Origin: Syngnathus acus
Taxonomy: Eukaryota > Chordata > Actinopteri > Syngnathiformes > Syngnathidae
Direction: 5' to 3'
Assembly: GCF_901709675.1 (NCBI RefSeq)
Contig: NC_051101.1
Span: 2,846,501-2,910,500 of the forward strand
Length of the DNA: 64,000 nt
Shown here: positions 46,065 to 64,000 of the stretch, piece after piece
Position numbering within the stretch: the first letter of the stretch is position 1
Layout of the letters: the number at the start of each line of letters is the position of its first letter
Translations under genes and position numbers: made by a program
The notes under the pieces: model-generated
Database searches by the model: none
What the model saw: only the letters and a program-made list of their open reading frames with translations
Told to the model about the DNA's origin: nothing

Positions 46065-48182
46065 AGGTCAACTGCTGATCGTGATCTCTTGTTTTTAACG
46101 TCAATCCAATTTCTACTTTTAATGACTATACATAAGAAATGAGCAATTGAGGCAAAAGTAATGGGTTATTACTTTTATTGTCTCGTGTCTCCAGACCTTC
46201 AGATGCAATCGTTGGGTGAGTGCGGGTTTGCATTAGCATTCTGCTCGGAAATTAATTATTTATTTTCGGTTTTAGCTTTCTCCAAAAAAAAAACTCATTT
46301 AATAAATTATATTTAGGGCAGATCGAGTGACATTGGGTCATTTTGTTGGGTCACTGACTCGTTGGGCATCAATGGATTACTCACCATAAAGGCGTGCTTG
46401 AATGAGTTTGCTATGCAAGAGCCTTCTAATTAGAACAGATTCCCACAAACACAAAGGAAAACATTTTAGTTTACCCACAAGAGTGCAAGCTGATGTTGCC
46501 TATTCCATATTGAAGTGTCTCAATACTTTTGTCTCTAGAGTGTGCACTTTTAAGTTTTTCAGAGGAAGATTGGCCAAAGACCGAGTCAGGAAGCAGCATA
46601 TTATCTCCTGGCAATTTAAGAGAATTACAGCAAATTGCAGGGCGGGAACATCATCTCATCACCAGTGGTCATTTTAGGCGGCAAAATAGAAGGAAGGAGG
46701 TGAAACACTGCAAAAAGGAGCAATCATGTTAAATGTGAGCTGAATTCATCATTTCCTGCAGAGAAGTCGACAAGACTCGTTGAGGTCCTGTGTGAAGAGG
46801 AACAATGATGTGGGTGAGTGGACAAATGTATGTTGGTCTCTTTTGAAGTTCAGATAATACAGACTGTGTTTGTCCTCAGAGTAAGCTCAGTATGTTTCTC
46901 TCTCCCCCCACTGCATGTGAACAGGTCACCAGGAGAATTGTAGCTAAGGAATTTGTCAACATCTTTGCTTGAGTTACTGTAATGATGCACTTATAAATTG
47001 TTGGCAGCAAGTCTTGGGATGTGTAGCTATAATTTGGACCATTTTGGAGTATGGTAACAAAAAGAGGAATGTTTTGAGCAATCTAGATCCACTAAATATT
47101 TTTAAACATGTACAAAGAACTTTGATGAGTGTTGGCACCCTATTTGGCAAGTTTGACACACTCATCAATTCGCCCTTGAACCAAACATTTTAGTTCATGT
47201 AGTTGTATTTTCTATTTTGTTGCTTTATTATCCTAAAGCGTGCTTTTTGATGCAACTTAATCATTTAAAAAAAAAAACTGGTGTGTAGATTTTTTTTATA
47301 TTTAATGTTGTGCCCGCCCGGTGAATGCAACACAAATTAACACCTCCACCCTTTTGACGTAATGCTGCTATATGGTGGGAAACTCGAGTCAGGTTTTGTG
47401 TTGAAACGGTTTTGCATGCAGACACTCAATACACACAGAGAGAGCAGTGAGCTGAGAATAAGGAAGTGTAGTGTGCCGCTGACCTTTGTGTTGTCACAAA
47501 CGCACACACCTGCAACAGAGAAGAGTAGCAGCAGACAGGTGGGCAGGCGACCTGACACCCAAAAAAAAAAATCGATTTTCAATTTTGTGGCTGTAATAAA
47601 CTTTTTTTTTTTTGCCGTAACAATAGAGACAGTTGACAGAAAACAACTCGGTGGAGACTCACTGAAGAACCAAAATGTATTTTCAATATGCATTTCATGT
47701 GACTCATTCGGAATAACAAAAATAAGGAGGAATTCCGGCTTTGTCAGCTCTTCTGGTTCCCGTTGGGGCTTTCACTATTTTGTGAAAGGAACGACAAAAA
47801 GGAAGGAAGGGTAAGAGACGACGTAGACAGACGCACGCTCAGAGCAACAGAGAGGAGGGGAGTGCGAGACTCAAGCCGGGCTCACTTGCCTTCAGGGACA
47901 GCGGACAAGAGGACAGACGGTTTTACTTTTTTTTTTTTTTTTCTACGTTCATTCCCGCCCGATCACACACAAGTTGAGCCAGAAGGGGAAAAATAAGATC
48001 AGGTGATTTGCTTTTAATGCTTGAGCGCTAAGTACAAAATGTCAGAAAAAGTCATGGTCGCTTATTTTTTATTTTTTTGCACACTGAGATGTAAAAGTGA
48101 TGCTTTGGTGCAGGTGCCAGGGCCCTCTCCGGCGGCCTTCACTGGAGTTGTCTTCTAATCGAGACGCTGCGAGGGCGACGAC
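46065..48182. other. interval between chd4 and ptpn6
   Basis: No coding exon found. A possible short noncoding exon at about 46762-46811 has an acceptor (tttcctgcag) and a donor (GTGAGTGG) and could be an upstream ptpn6 exon. The stretch 47800-48000 is purine-rich and could be ptpn6 5' UTR. Homopolymer runs of A and T occur near 47267, 47560, 47605 and 47928. Confidence 0.4.
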
Positions 48183-54972
<6,790 letters not shown>

Positions 54973-55905
54973 GATTTTTTAAGTGTATTTTGAAGTCATC
55001 TTGTGTTATTTATGTGAGCCTACTTTCACAGCACAAACTTTAAACATAATTTCAATACGTGTCTACATGATTTCAATGTATACTTTATGATATGTGATCT
55101 TTTGTTTTCAACTTTAGCCTGCTCCTCAAATCTTCACCTGTACGATAAAAATTAACATTTTAAGTCGTAAGGAACTATCGAGAATGGTGAGACTATGTTG
55201 ACAAAATTCAGTCAGAGTTTCAATGAAAATTCAAATAACTGCCTAAACAACTGAGTCTGGTTAAAAAAATAAAATTAAAAAAAAGCAATTACTAAAGCAA
55301 AATGATCTCGCACCCAAACCAATATTGTAAATCAATAAATTAGTCCATTTAAACAAATCTAAATAAATCTTTTTTAGTATGACTAAAAATAGATGAAACA
55401 AAATAAATGTGATCTTAATCGTGAGGCAGAATTTAATTAATTTTGAATCTACTTTTGTATTTTATTTTGAAATTATTTGCATAATAAATTATTTTAACTA
55501 GCATTTTAGTACTTCATTGTTTTTTTGTTTTTCCAAATTAAAAGCTGATTCTCATCATGATATTATTGCTCATTAAGGATTTTTTTTTTTTTTAAGTGAG
55601 ACCCTTTTTGGGGGGTGGGGTCCAATCCTCCCCCAGCAACATGCTCCTCCCTCATGTTGAGCTCTTGGGCACCGCCCACTTCGAGTGAAAGGCAATAGGA
55701 AAGAAGATTGAATGAAACCTCCTCCCTCCTTTCTTCCCTCCTTCCAAACTCCGGCATAACTGAAAGAAGCTGTGAGCCTTCTGTGAGTCATTGCTACCTT
55801 CCGGAATCAACATTTCACCACTCTGAATTCTCTTGCTGAACATTTTGCTGTCTGAGGCCTTTCTCAACATTTCACAGTGTGTTTGGGGTTCCGGACCAAG
55901 CCACC
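54973..55905. other. ptpn6 3' UTR and rbp upstream region
   Basis: ptpn6 3' UTR to the AATAAA at 55483-55488, then about 400 bp up to the retinol-binding protein ATG. A pyrimidine-rich stretch occurs at 55720-55745. No other gene seen. Confidence 0.45.
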
Positions 55906-58091
55906 ATGTCTAAACCTGACTACTCTGGGCTGTTTCATATGGTGGAACAGGAGAACATGGACGCCTACCTTGCAGCTTTAGGTGAGGTTTTTTTTCTCAT
56001 CACTCCATTGTATTGTATGTTCATAATATACGTGCAATGTTTTGCATTGCTATGCTGTCTTGAAAGGTGCAGTGAGAAACATGTGGCTCGTGGGCCAATT
56101 TTGGCCTGCCTAAGCATTTGATCTGGCCTGCTATGCACTCAATATTTAATACACAAACACTCATGCAAAATTATATAAACAAATGTTTCATTACTGCATG
56201 TTATTTTTTTAGTGAAGTTTTGATTCTAACTAGTGAAACGGTCATCCCAAGACCACGACCTGACCAAAACCAGAACTCACAGAGACTAAAACACCCTAAA
56301 AAAACACCACATTTTTTCAACCATGACAAAATTTAGAAATTCCACAGCCAAAAACACAGTATCTAATGTCCAATCTCAAATCTTGACATTTTTTTGCTTA
56401 AATTTGCTGGCGCCTGTTGGTTTACATTCAAAGACGCAACGTTCCTTTTTTATTTTTTTTATTTATGTTTTTGAGTGAAAGGTTCCCGTTCATCCATGTG
56501 TGCGGTATTAACAAAAATGAAACGGTCCACAACTTTCATTTCAATAATGCTGTAATCTCCATTTGCAGCTGCACATTCAAGGACTGAGCTCATCAGTCTG
56601 TCCTCTGTGTGACCCCACACACGCACACACATTGAAGACAAACACACACACCCACACACACAGTGTTCCATTCAAGTGCACTTTTCCTCCTTCCTTAGAC
56701 ATCAACTTTGCTCTGAGGAAGATCGTGTGTCTGCTGAAGCCCACCAAGGAAATCAGCCACGATCCGGCCACGGGGACCATGAAGATCCGCACTCTCACCA
56801 CCTTCAAGAACTTCAACATGGACTTTGTCGTCGGGCAGGAGTTCACCGAAGACCTCGGCCCTGTAGACGGTCGCACGTGTCAGGTCGGTGGAAGGAACTT
56901 CAAGCTGGAGGTGTTGGCTTTGTGTGCTTGTATGAGCAAAGTCAGCCGGGCCTCCTGTGGGGATTTTGTGTTGCGACTGCCTCCTGTGGTTCGGCTCACA
57001 ATGGGCAGCAAGAGTAACAATCACAAAGACGGCCCACGCAGCTTTTGGGTCCGCCTCTGGCCCTTTTGAGAATTCAGCCCCCACAAAGCCACTTTGACTT
57101 AGCAATATGAAATTTGGTAGTCAAGTCTACCAAGAGTAGACATGCAAAAAACTGTCAACACATATTTTGTCCCTTACCACAAATTTGTCTCACGGTTGTT
57201 GTAAGGAAAACCATGAATGTCCAAAGTCTGACTTAAAAGTCTTATGACTTAAAAATGTCTCAAGAAGCCACGCAGGAAAAGAGACTTAGGGTCTGCCATT
57301 AAATTTCAATTTGATGCCGTCATTTCAGGGGTCTTTACTTGAAAACATTTTTGTGTGTTTTATGGTGGTCGATAAAATTTTGCACTCAAAAAGAAAAATC
57401 AAACAAACATTAGTTTCGTATTTGTGTCTATCTGCATGAGGTTCGAATTTAAGTTTCTACGTTTGGGAAATCTCTCCAAATGTTCATCAGAAACAAATTC
57501 CAAGAGCATTCTATAAATGTAACCAGCTTGGAGGCAACACTAAAGAGGGTTTTAAACGTACAAACTACTTAATATGCAGATTGCGTGTGCAGTTGTCCTC
57601 ACAGCATGTCTTTGAACAGACCACCGTGAGCTGGGAAGGGGACAAGCTGGTTTGCGTACAACGAGGCGAGAAGGAAGGCCGAGGTTGGACACACTGGCTG
57701 GAAGGCGACAAGCTGCATTTGGTAAGGAAAAACAACAATTTATATGCTTTGTTTTTGGAAAGAGGTTTGCCAAGTTCTCACGAAGATGTCTCAAACAAGA
57801 CATTGTTCCCCTAAGGAGATTTTTTGAGGATTTCTTCTCTCCCTCCAGCTGCGGGGAGGGAGAGCAGTGAAAAGAGGAGAAGAAAGAATTACAGGGTCAA
57901 ATAACGGGGGAGGGTGGGGGTACCGCGTTAGGAATCTAATCTGTGACGCTCCTTTTGTGTTGGAGATTCTTGTATTGATTGTCACTATTCATTCAATTCC
58001 TCTGTTTTGCCCTAATGGCCTTCTTGCTTCTCTGCAGGAGATGAGAGTGGAAGGCGTCGTTGCCAAGCAAGTTTTCAAGAAGGCCGATTGA
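55906..58091 (+). CDS. rbp5: cellular retinol-binding protein (RBP5/CRBP-III-like)
   Basis: Cytosolic lipid-binding beta-barrel of the FABP/CRBP family that carries retinol. Four exons: 55906-55981, 56699-56883, 57620-57721, 58038-58091; 417 nt, 138 aa (family about 135). The four-exon layout with these phases is that of the family. Landmarks: [112 protein letters not shown]. The second exon is six bases longer than I expect, giving a two-residue insertion at HDPATG. VDGR.CQT and LVCVQ favour RBP5, and human RBP5 lies near PTPN6, but WTHW.EGDKLHLEM also recalls RBP7, so the subtype is not certain. Poly(A) signal 58323-58328. Confidence 0.85.
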
Positions 58092-58698
58092 AAACATTGC
58101 GGTAAAATGATGGACTGTGAATATGTGATGTCCTCTCTTAACTCTTTTAGTGTACGTAGGAAATAGTCAAGGTACGTGTGCATGTGTGTGTGTATATAAA
58201 TGATATATAATCGGATGTTTGGGTGTGATGTACCAGTTGAGTGACAGAGCGAAGGAAGTAGCGCAGCTGAATGGAAGTGAAGCATTTGGACAGTTTTCCC
58301 AAAGCCACCACAATTGATTTGAAATAAAACCATCAAAATGTGATGGAAGTTTGGAGTCTCGGCTTTAATTTTAAGAGGCTTCCCAAAAATATGACACTTA
58401 CCATTTAGGGATGAGTACAGAATGGCGAAAATGAAAGGTTTGTAACTGCCGACGGATGCCATAAGATGACGGCAAAGCACTACTTTTCTATTCAACCCAG
58501 TAATGGCCCTCACTTGAATATAGTCTAATGTTATTTTTTACAAAAAGACACGGAAAACTGTAGCATGGGATTTACCTATAGAGTTGAATGTGCTGGCAAG
58601 CTCCTGATTTATGACAGCAAGTTTCAGTAGACAACCAGCAGGGGGAAGTAACCCCCAGAAGTTGGAGCCATCTTTTTGCAATGTCTCGAGACTTGCGC
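58092..58698. other. gap between convergent rbp and TNFR genes
   Basis: Contains the rbp 3' UTR to about 58345 and the 3' UTR of the minus-strand TNF receptor gene. No other gene seen. Confidence 0.5.
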
Positions 58699-61213
58699 TC
58701 ATGTCCCGCACCACTCGTCCTCCTGCGGCTCCGAGCGGCTCCGATGGTACGCGTCGGTCCCGTTGCGCTGCTCCGAGCCGTCGGTCTTCAGGGTGAGCGG
58801 AAGGTCCTCGCTGAGTTCCGTGCTGCTGGTGGCGCTTTCATCTGGGGCACGAGGATAAAAATGATGACTCATCACCTACCATAGATGATTAGTACAGGAT
58901 GGAAAACGTGATTGATGACCTTAATGCGGATTTAAAACGCACATTTAGTGTTGTCGTAAGGACGTCACAGCTCTTTTCACTGGTTTAACTTTCACTTTCC
59001 TTTTCTTAAAATCCTTTCCGTTGTAGTTTATTTCATTGACAATTTTTTTTTCAATTTTACACAAAGTGAAACGTTTTCAGATTTTTGTTTTTGTTTTAAC
59101 TCATCTTCTCAACCCTGGCCTGACCCTTTCAGTTTGAAAAAAAACAACAACTGGCATTTATTTATTACCCAGGTTGAGCAGAGTAAACTGGCAGGCCTCC
59201 GTCATGTTGCTCTTTTGGCACTGATCAAACGTTTTGTGGGTTTGTAGGGCAGGTTCCAGCGAACTCTCTGTTATGGTCCTCGCCTCAGTAAGGGAAGCGT
59301 TTGACCTGGCTGTGGACACCACAAACGGAATTCAATCTGTTTAAATTTCACTGAATTACCCGAATCAAACGTGAACAGGAAATCACATTTTTTTTGTGGG
59401 AACTCATGTCATAAAACAATTATCACATTAAAATGCTAACTTTCTAGTGTGGTTATAAAAACAGAAGCTCTTGAGCATTAGCATTGATGTCATTTTTCAA
59501 AAATAATTTTGGCAGATAAGCACAAGCAAAACCTTTACGAAATTGGCATTGCGTGTGTACTTTCCACTTTGTGATCACAGTAAATGGCAGTCAAAACTAC
59601 CTGTGGCACACATGTAGGTTGTTATGAGTCAGCTGCTGGTGTGGCGTGTGTCACATCATCGCCACGTTATTGTGGAAAGGCGAAAATGTGCAGGATGTGG
59701 TTTCCTTTACATTTAATCTGTACAGAATACTCAGGCAGATACTGCATATCCAGCGTTTATCTGATTCAGAGTCATGCAATTTTTAAAGAATATAATATAT
59801 AACCACAGTAAAGGAAGCAGTGGAAGAATATCTGTAGCAGCGAGGCCCTCTTTTCAAAACTAGCAAGTGTTTGAAACAATGCATGTACGCACCTGCTTTG
59901 TATGATTTCCGTTTGGCCCTCCAGCACATCAGCCCCAAAACAACGAGTATGCTCAGCACAAAGCCCAGCCATAAGCCTGCAGGTAAAATCCACGAGCAGC
60001 CTGCAAAAGCAAAAGTGCTGTGAATTGATTCAATTATATTATATTAAATTGTCAGATTTGATTCACACACACACACAAAAAAAAATCCTGTTTCAGATTA
60101 TAATACAGTAAACACTCCAACATCATGGGTCGGCTGTTATTTTGATGAATTTTGTGTACAGTCCATACATAACCATTTTGTTCTGCTTCATATTTGTTTT
60201 GGCTATAATTCCACTGTCAACCGCTAGGTGGCACTAAACTAATACGATGTGACGGTAAAGAAAACACTAAGTCATTCGTCAATGACAATAGTTCTTCCTG
60301 GACAAAAGAGAGAAAATTCATGTGAAAATGTCACCCACCAGATTTGAACTCGCCACAGATTGCATCGGCGGTGGAGGTTCCTGCACTTTTCAGCACTCGA
60401 CCCAAGTCGTCACATCTATCAGCAAATACAAACGATGTCAAAGAAGCGCACACATATTGCATCAGGTATGCTACCTATCGTTACAAGATATATTTTCACA
60501 ACCATTTTTGTTATTTCATTAAAGTGCAGTGTCCCTCAGGACAATTGAAAACAGAAGACCTTTGACCTTGTGTGTGTTTGGCAGGCTGAGAAGGAGTCAG
60601 ACACGTTGCTGTACGTTCCATTCCCACACGGAGCGCAGATCGTATCCTTGGTTCCCCTTGCTGTTAAAAACAACAACTTGATTTTCACTTGTGGAAATGG
60701 AAGTGGACCCTAACATAAATTCATGGAGAGCCTACTTTGAACCTTGACCCCTGTCCCCCGAGGACAGGAGGTCGCGGGCATACAGTGGTCACAGGAATCC
60801 TTGATACAGAAGAAGCCCGAGGCACACTTGCACACTGTGTCCTTGTCAGCCGTGCACGGCTCCGCCGTCATCTGGTTGTTGCCTGCGAATCAAATCTTTG
60901 ATTGGTTCTTGGCTGTCACGAGCGTCCACGAGTGTGACTTGACTTACTGGCACTGCACGACTTGCACACGCGGCAGGCTCTGAGACTATTTCTGGTGGCC
61001 GTGAACAGCCCTCGCCTGCAGTCGTCACATTGAGTCTTGCCAGTGTGGTCGCAGTCGGCTCGCACGAAGCTTCCTGGCGAGGGTGAACACAAGTGTGAGG
61101 AGATCCCGTAAGAGCTGCAGCGTGATCGCAAACTGACCCGCTGGGCAGCGATCGCAGCATCTTCCAGCTCTAGTCCAGTACTCCTCAGTGTTGCACTTGG
61201 AGTCCACCATTTC
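58699..61213 (-). CDS. TNF receptor superfamily member, CD40/HVEM-like (5' exon missing)
   Basis: Type I membrane receptor. Eight exons found: 61213-61138, 61073-60948, 60882-60736, 60660-60567, 60415-60339, 60000-59893, 59309-59169, 58841-58699; 912 nt, 303 aa. Cysteine-rich domains begin CNTEEYW..GRCCDRCPAGSF and run to TADAICGEFKSG. VCKCASGFFCIKDSC, GVKVQTRGTKDTIC and GTYSNVSDSF align best with CD40, next with TNFRSF14. The transmembrane helix is in the 60000-59893 exon (WLGFVLSILVVLGLMCW). The cytoplasmic tail of about 100 residues has no death domain and ends SEPQEDEWCGT, where PQEDEW fits the TRAF6 motif PxExx-aromatic, as in CD40 (PQEINF). The first exon here starts after an acceptor (CTGATAG); an ATG follows, but no signal peptide, so an upstream exon was missed. 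It could also be another fish-specific TNFRSF. Confidence 0.82.
58987..59004. promoter_or_regulatory. ISRE/IRF-like site in TNFR intron
   Basis: On the minus strand GGAAAGTGAAAGTT, two GAAA units in the IRF spacing, between the last two exons of the TNF receptor gene. Confidence 0.35.
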
Positions 61214-62039
61214 CTATCAGATCTTCCCCAGCAGTCGCTCAGAGTGTTTGGTAGCGCACTTAAAGGTTCATCTTGGTCTGTGCGTGACTACAAATGTAAT
61301 GAAGTTTCCCCACTTTATCTTTGTCATCCCACACGGTGGAAACACCCATTTACCCCTCATTCCCCCCCCCCCCCCGCCCCCTAATTTCCTTCCTGCCCCC
61401 CCATTCCTCCTCCCCCTTTGTTGCAACCTGCAAGCGTTTCCACCAGCGCTGTAAGACCCGAGAGATGTTGATGTTGGCCGTGTTGACACAATGAGATGGC
61501 AGAAAGGGGACAGCCTTTTTCCTGTCTGACCATCATCGCCTATTGTGTACACTCCCACCTTTGTCCAACAGCCACACACGCGTACACTGAGCGTCGCACT
61601 TTTTTTATTCTTTCCCGTCATCATCTCAGTCCAACTATAAATAGACTGACTCTGTTGCTTGCGTCTGTACATTATCAGGAGGCACATGAGAAGGAAGGCA
61701 ATTAATGAGAAAGGGAAAGAGCACTGGCGGAGCTAGAGGGGGGCAACCCAGAAAATATGCTTGGACAGTCTCATACTGGATATTTGACTTTCGCTATTGG
61801 CACCAGACTGTGAGCTTACATTGTCCAAAACCTTGACAATGGTGCCCTGAAAGACCCTGAAAAATAGAAAAAAAAAATATTTTTTTAAAAAGTTACGTTA
61901 GTTTGAAGTTCACATACTGTAAGTTACAGTAATTTATGGAACGTATGTATCTCTGTGTCTCTAAGGTACAGTGAAAATAAAACCCCTTTTTATTGGTTAT
62001 TTCTCTGTAATTTATTTCTTTTTACATCCCTCTGATATA
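61214..62039. other. upstream of the TNFR gene, no exon recognised
   Basis: Should be a TNFR intron or 5' flank. It carries a C-run (61362-61376). No signal-peptide-like frame was found on the minus strand. Confidence 0.4.
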
Positions 62040-62372
62040 CAGTAATCCCTCGTTTATCGCGGATAATTGGTTCCAAAAACCACCCGCGATAAGTGAAATC
62101 CGCGAAGTACGGTCACCAACAAGAAGTACTGAGCAGGCTAACGAGTTAGCGGAAAGATGCTAATTCGCGATCGTGCTAACACGCGAAAACGGACTTCTAC
62201 AGGAATGTAAACGAACATTTGGAGCAATACTACATTGTCCTAAAGGTTAGACACATGTTTCCTCAATTTAGAAGTTTTATTTTGACGTTTAAATGTTTTT
62301 TTAATTTGGGAAAAAAATCCGCGATATAGTGAAGCCATGATAAACGAAACGCGAAGTAGCGAGGGATCACTG
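62040..62372 (+). mobile_element. MITE, second copy of the 2757-3087 family
   Basis: 333 bp, opposite orientation to the copy in atn1 and closely similar along its whole length. Ends CAGTAATCCCTCGT and (read inward) CAGTGATCCCTCGC; TA on both flanks (62038-62039 and 62373-62374). Confidence 0.88.
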
Positions 62373-62399
62373 TAATGCATTTGTTTTATTGCTATGTGC

Positions 62400-63408
62400 C
62401 AGAGATGGGACCAAGTCACACATGTGCAAATCTCAGGTGAGTCTCAAGTCTTAACCTTCAAGTCTCAAGTAAGTCCCAAGTCATTTTTTTCTTGGACAAG
62501 TCAAGTCAAGTCCTTAAATAGGTCAAGTCCAAGTCAAGTCCTTAAATAGGTCAAGTCAAGTCCAAGTCAAGTCACCTTATTATTGCAATTTTACCCGCAG
62601 AATCAGATTTTAGTAACGTGAAAAGACAAGATATAAGTACCTTTAAGTAACCATCATTGTCCAATGTGTCTAACCTGTTTAAAAAATATGACAATAATTT
62701 GGATTTGCACTGTAATTACTGATATTCAGTAAAATACACCATGGAATCAAACAAAAAAGAAATTACCTCATACAATGATTGACAGCTCAATCTAAACAAA
62801 TGAACGTCTGCCGACAGTGTCTGACACATTTGAGTTGCAAATATGAAAAAAGAATCTGAAAAAAATCTGAAAGAAGAAACACATTAAAGAAGAAACATTT
62901 TATTTGGAGACACCAGAGCTCTATAAACTTCAAACGGACAAAGTCGTCTGGCTGTCTGAAATGTTTCTGTTGCATATCTTGCACTGTGCTGTTCGTTTTT
63001 TGCCTCGCGGTACCCCTCCCGCTGACATGTTTGTGCATGTCTGATATAAAGGGGCGTGATTCTCCAATAAACACGTTAGGTAGGTAGAGAGGGCACGACT
63101 GATTGATTGACAGGGTGGCGATCCAATCATGACAACTCCATTCTCAGCCTGCGCTCCTACCGTGTTATCGATATTACTTTTTTAAATGTATTATTAATTT
63201 TATATTCAAACTGAAAACATAAACTAAATAACACTGAAGTCATTCAAGTCATCGTGTCTCAAGTCAAGTCAAGTCCCGAGTCTTTAACTTCCAAGTCCAA
63301 GTCGAGTCTCAAGTTTCTTTATTTTTGTCAAGTCAAGTCACAAGTCATCAAAACAGCGACTCAAGTCGACTCAAGTCCAAGTCACAGTGACTCGAGTCCC
63401 CATCTCTG
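62400..63408. mobile_element. nonautonomous hAT element, 1009 bp
   Basis: Bounded by a perfect 8-bp duplication CTATGTGC (62392-62399 and 63409-63416), diagnostic of hAT. Ends CAGAGATGGGACCAAGTCAC and (read inward) CAGAGATGGGGACTCGAGTCAC. Subterminal regions at both ends are built of AAGTC/CAAGT repeats. No transposase frame remains. Confidence 0.88.
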
Positions 63409-63416
63409 CTATGTGC

Positions 63417-64000
63417 AGTGTTTATTAAGGAGTTATCGTTGGTTTCTTTTGGCTGTGGAACTAATTAAACGAATTACAGTGTATTCTTATGGGAATATTT
63501 GATCCAACATACGACTATTTCAACATATGAAGTCCCGGAACGAATTAAATGTGACTGCATTTTATCATTTTGCACCACACTTTAATCAAATTCCTTCCTT
63601 ACTTCTTTCTATACGTTCAATATTTTTCTGTTGCCCAAATCAAGCACGAACGCTCGTCTCCACAACGACTTGACCGTCACGATCCTGCATTCCACTTTCA
63701 CTTTCGCTTTTGACGCTGTTGTTCTGCGCATGCGCCAATCAGAGCAAGCCTTGAATCGTCGCAAGTGCCCTCTGTCCAAGTAGTTATTCTCATCCTCCCC
63801 TCCTCAGGTTAGTCATTTTTGCTATACTCTCCGACAATATCGTGTCGTGTGGCTTCAAAAAAAAGTTACTTTCAAATACTGTCGTGTCGAGTGTACGTCG
63901 TGCCGAACATAATGCATTTTGTTCAAATCAAAAGTGAAAGGAAATGTTTTTTTAATGGCCGCATTTTCTGTTTTGCTCTTATTCGCCCCAAAGAGACGCC
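63417..64000. other. right end with promoter-like block
   Basis: 63690-63740 holds an ISRE-like site, an NRF1-like site and a CCAAT box. I see no coding exon in the remainder to 64000. Confidence 0.4.
63693..63740. promoter_or_regulatory. ISRE-like, NRF1-like and CCAAT elements
   Basis: On the minus strand GCGAAAGTGAAAGTGG (63693-63709) is three GAAA/GTGG-type IRF units. GCGCATGCGC (63726-63735) is a perfect NRF1 palindrome and CCAAT follows at 63735-63739. It may be the promoter of the TNFR gene, but no exon links them. Confidence 0.4.

Noticed and set aside
46762-46811. Alternative ptpn6 first exon encoding a different N-terminus
   Set aside because: Splice-like borders exist, but its ATG would join exon 2 out of frame, so it can only be noncoding.
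44794-48182. mir-200c/mir-141 cluster, which in humans is near PTPN6
   Set aside because: I looked for the mature sequences on both strands around ptpn6 by eye and found none; the reading was not exhaustive.
56884-57069. Open frame continuing rbp exon 2 into the intron
   Set aside because: The next exon joins in frame at 57620 with conserved family sequence; the read-through peptide has no family match.

Overview
The window is a compact vertebrate nuclear locus, almost certainly from a teleost fish. Genes are split by short GT-AG introns, homologues are vertebrate-specific families, and wnt4/cdc42 occur in a diverged second-copy form typical of fish genomes. The DNA transposon relics (TA-flanked MITEs, an 8-bp-flanked hAT element) and CA-rich microsatellites also fit. 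I could not assign the species.

Layout, left to right. About 1-720 may hold the tail of an unidentified plus-strand gene. 2390-9160 (minus) is atn1 (atrophin-1), with a large unusual open reading frame of 1701 aa. 12263-15679 (minus) is eno2-type enolase, 434 aa, complete. 17073-19290 (minus) is mlf2, complete. 21060-22135 (plus) is a cdc42-like Rho GTPase, divergent from mlf2. 24179-27922 (minus) is wnt4 (wnt4b-type), complete. 27923-33101 is a 5-kb gene-free stretch leading to the chd4 promoter and carries a cluster of repeated promoter-like motifs. 33102-44793 (plus) is chd4, 38 coding exons, about 1977 aa. 48183-54972 (plus) is ptpn6 (SHP-1), 581 aa. 55906-58091 (plus) is a cellular retinol-binding protein (rbp5-like). 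58699-61213 (minus) is a TNF-receptor superfamily gene resembling CD40/HVEM, whose signal-peptide exon I could not find. 61214-64000 holds two transposon relics and a promoter-like block.

These genes do not form a single pathway. The locus is a conserved-synteny block. atn1, eno2, mlf2, chd4, ptpn6 and rbp5 all have human counterparts in 12p13, whereas the cdc42-wnt4 neighbour pair is at human 1p36, where the paralogues RERE, ENO1, CHD5 and RBP7 also lie. The window looks like a fish chromosome that kept members of both halves of an ancient duplicated segment. Exon boundaries below were read by hand from splice sites and frame continuity; every listed CDS sums to a whole number of codons. The most notable extras are a candidate H/ACA RNA in a chd4 intron, an in-frame alternative terminal exon in another chd4 intron, a motif cluster upstream of chd4, and several complete transposon relics with target-site duplications.
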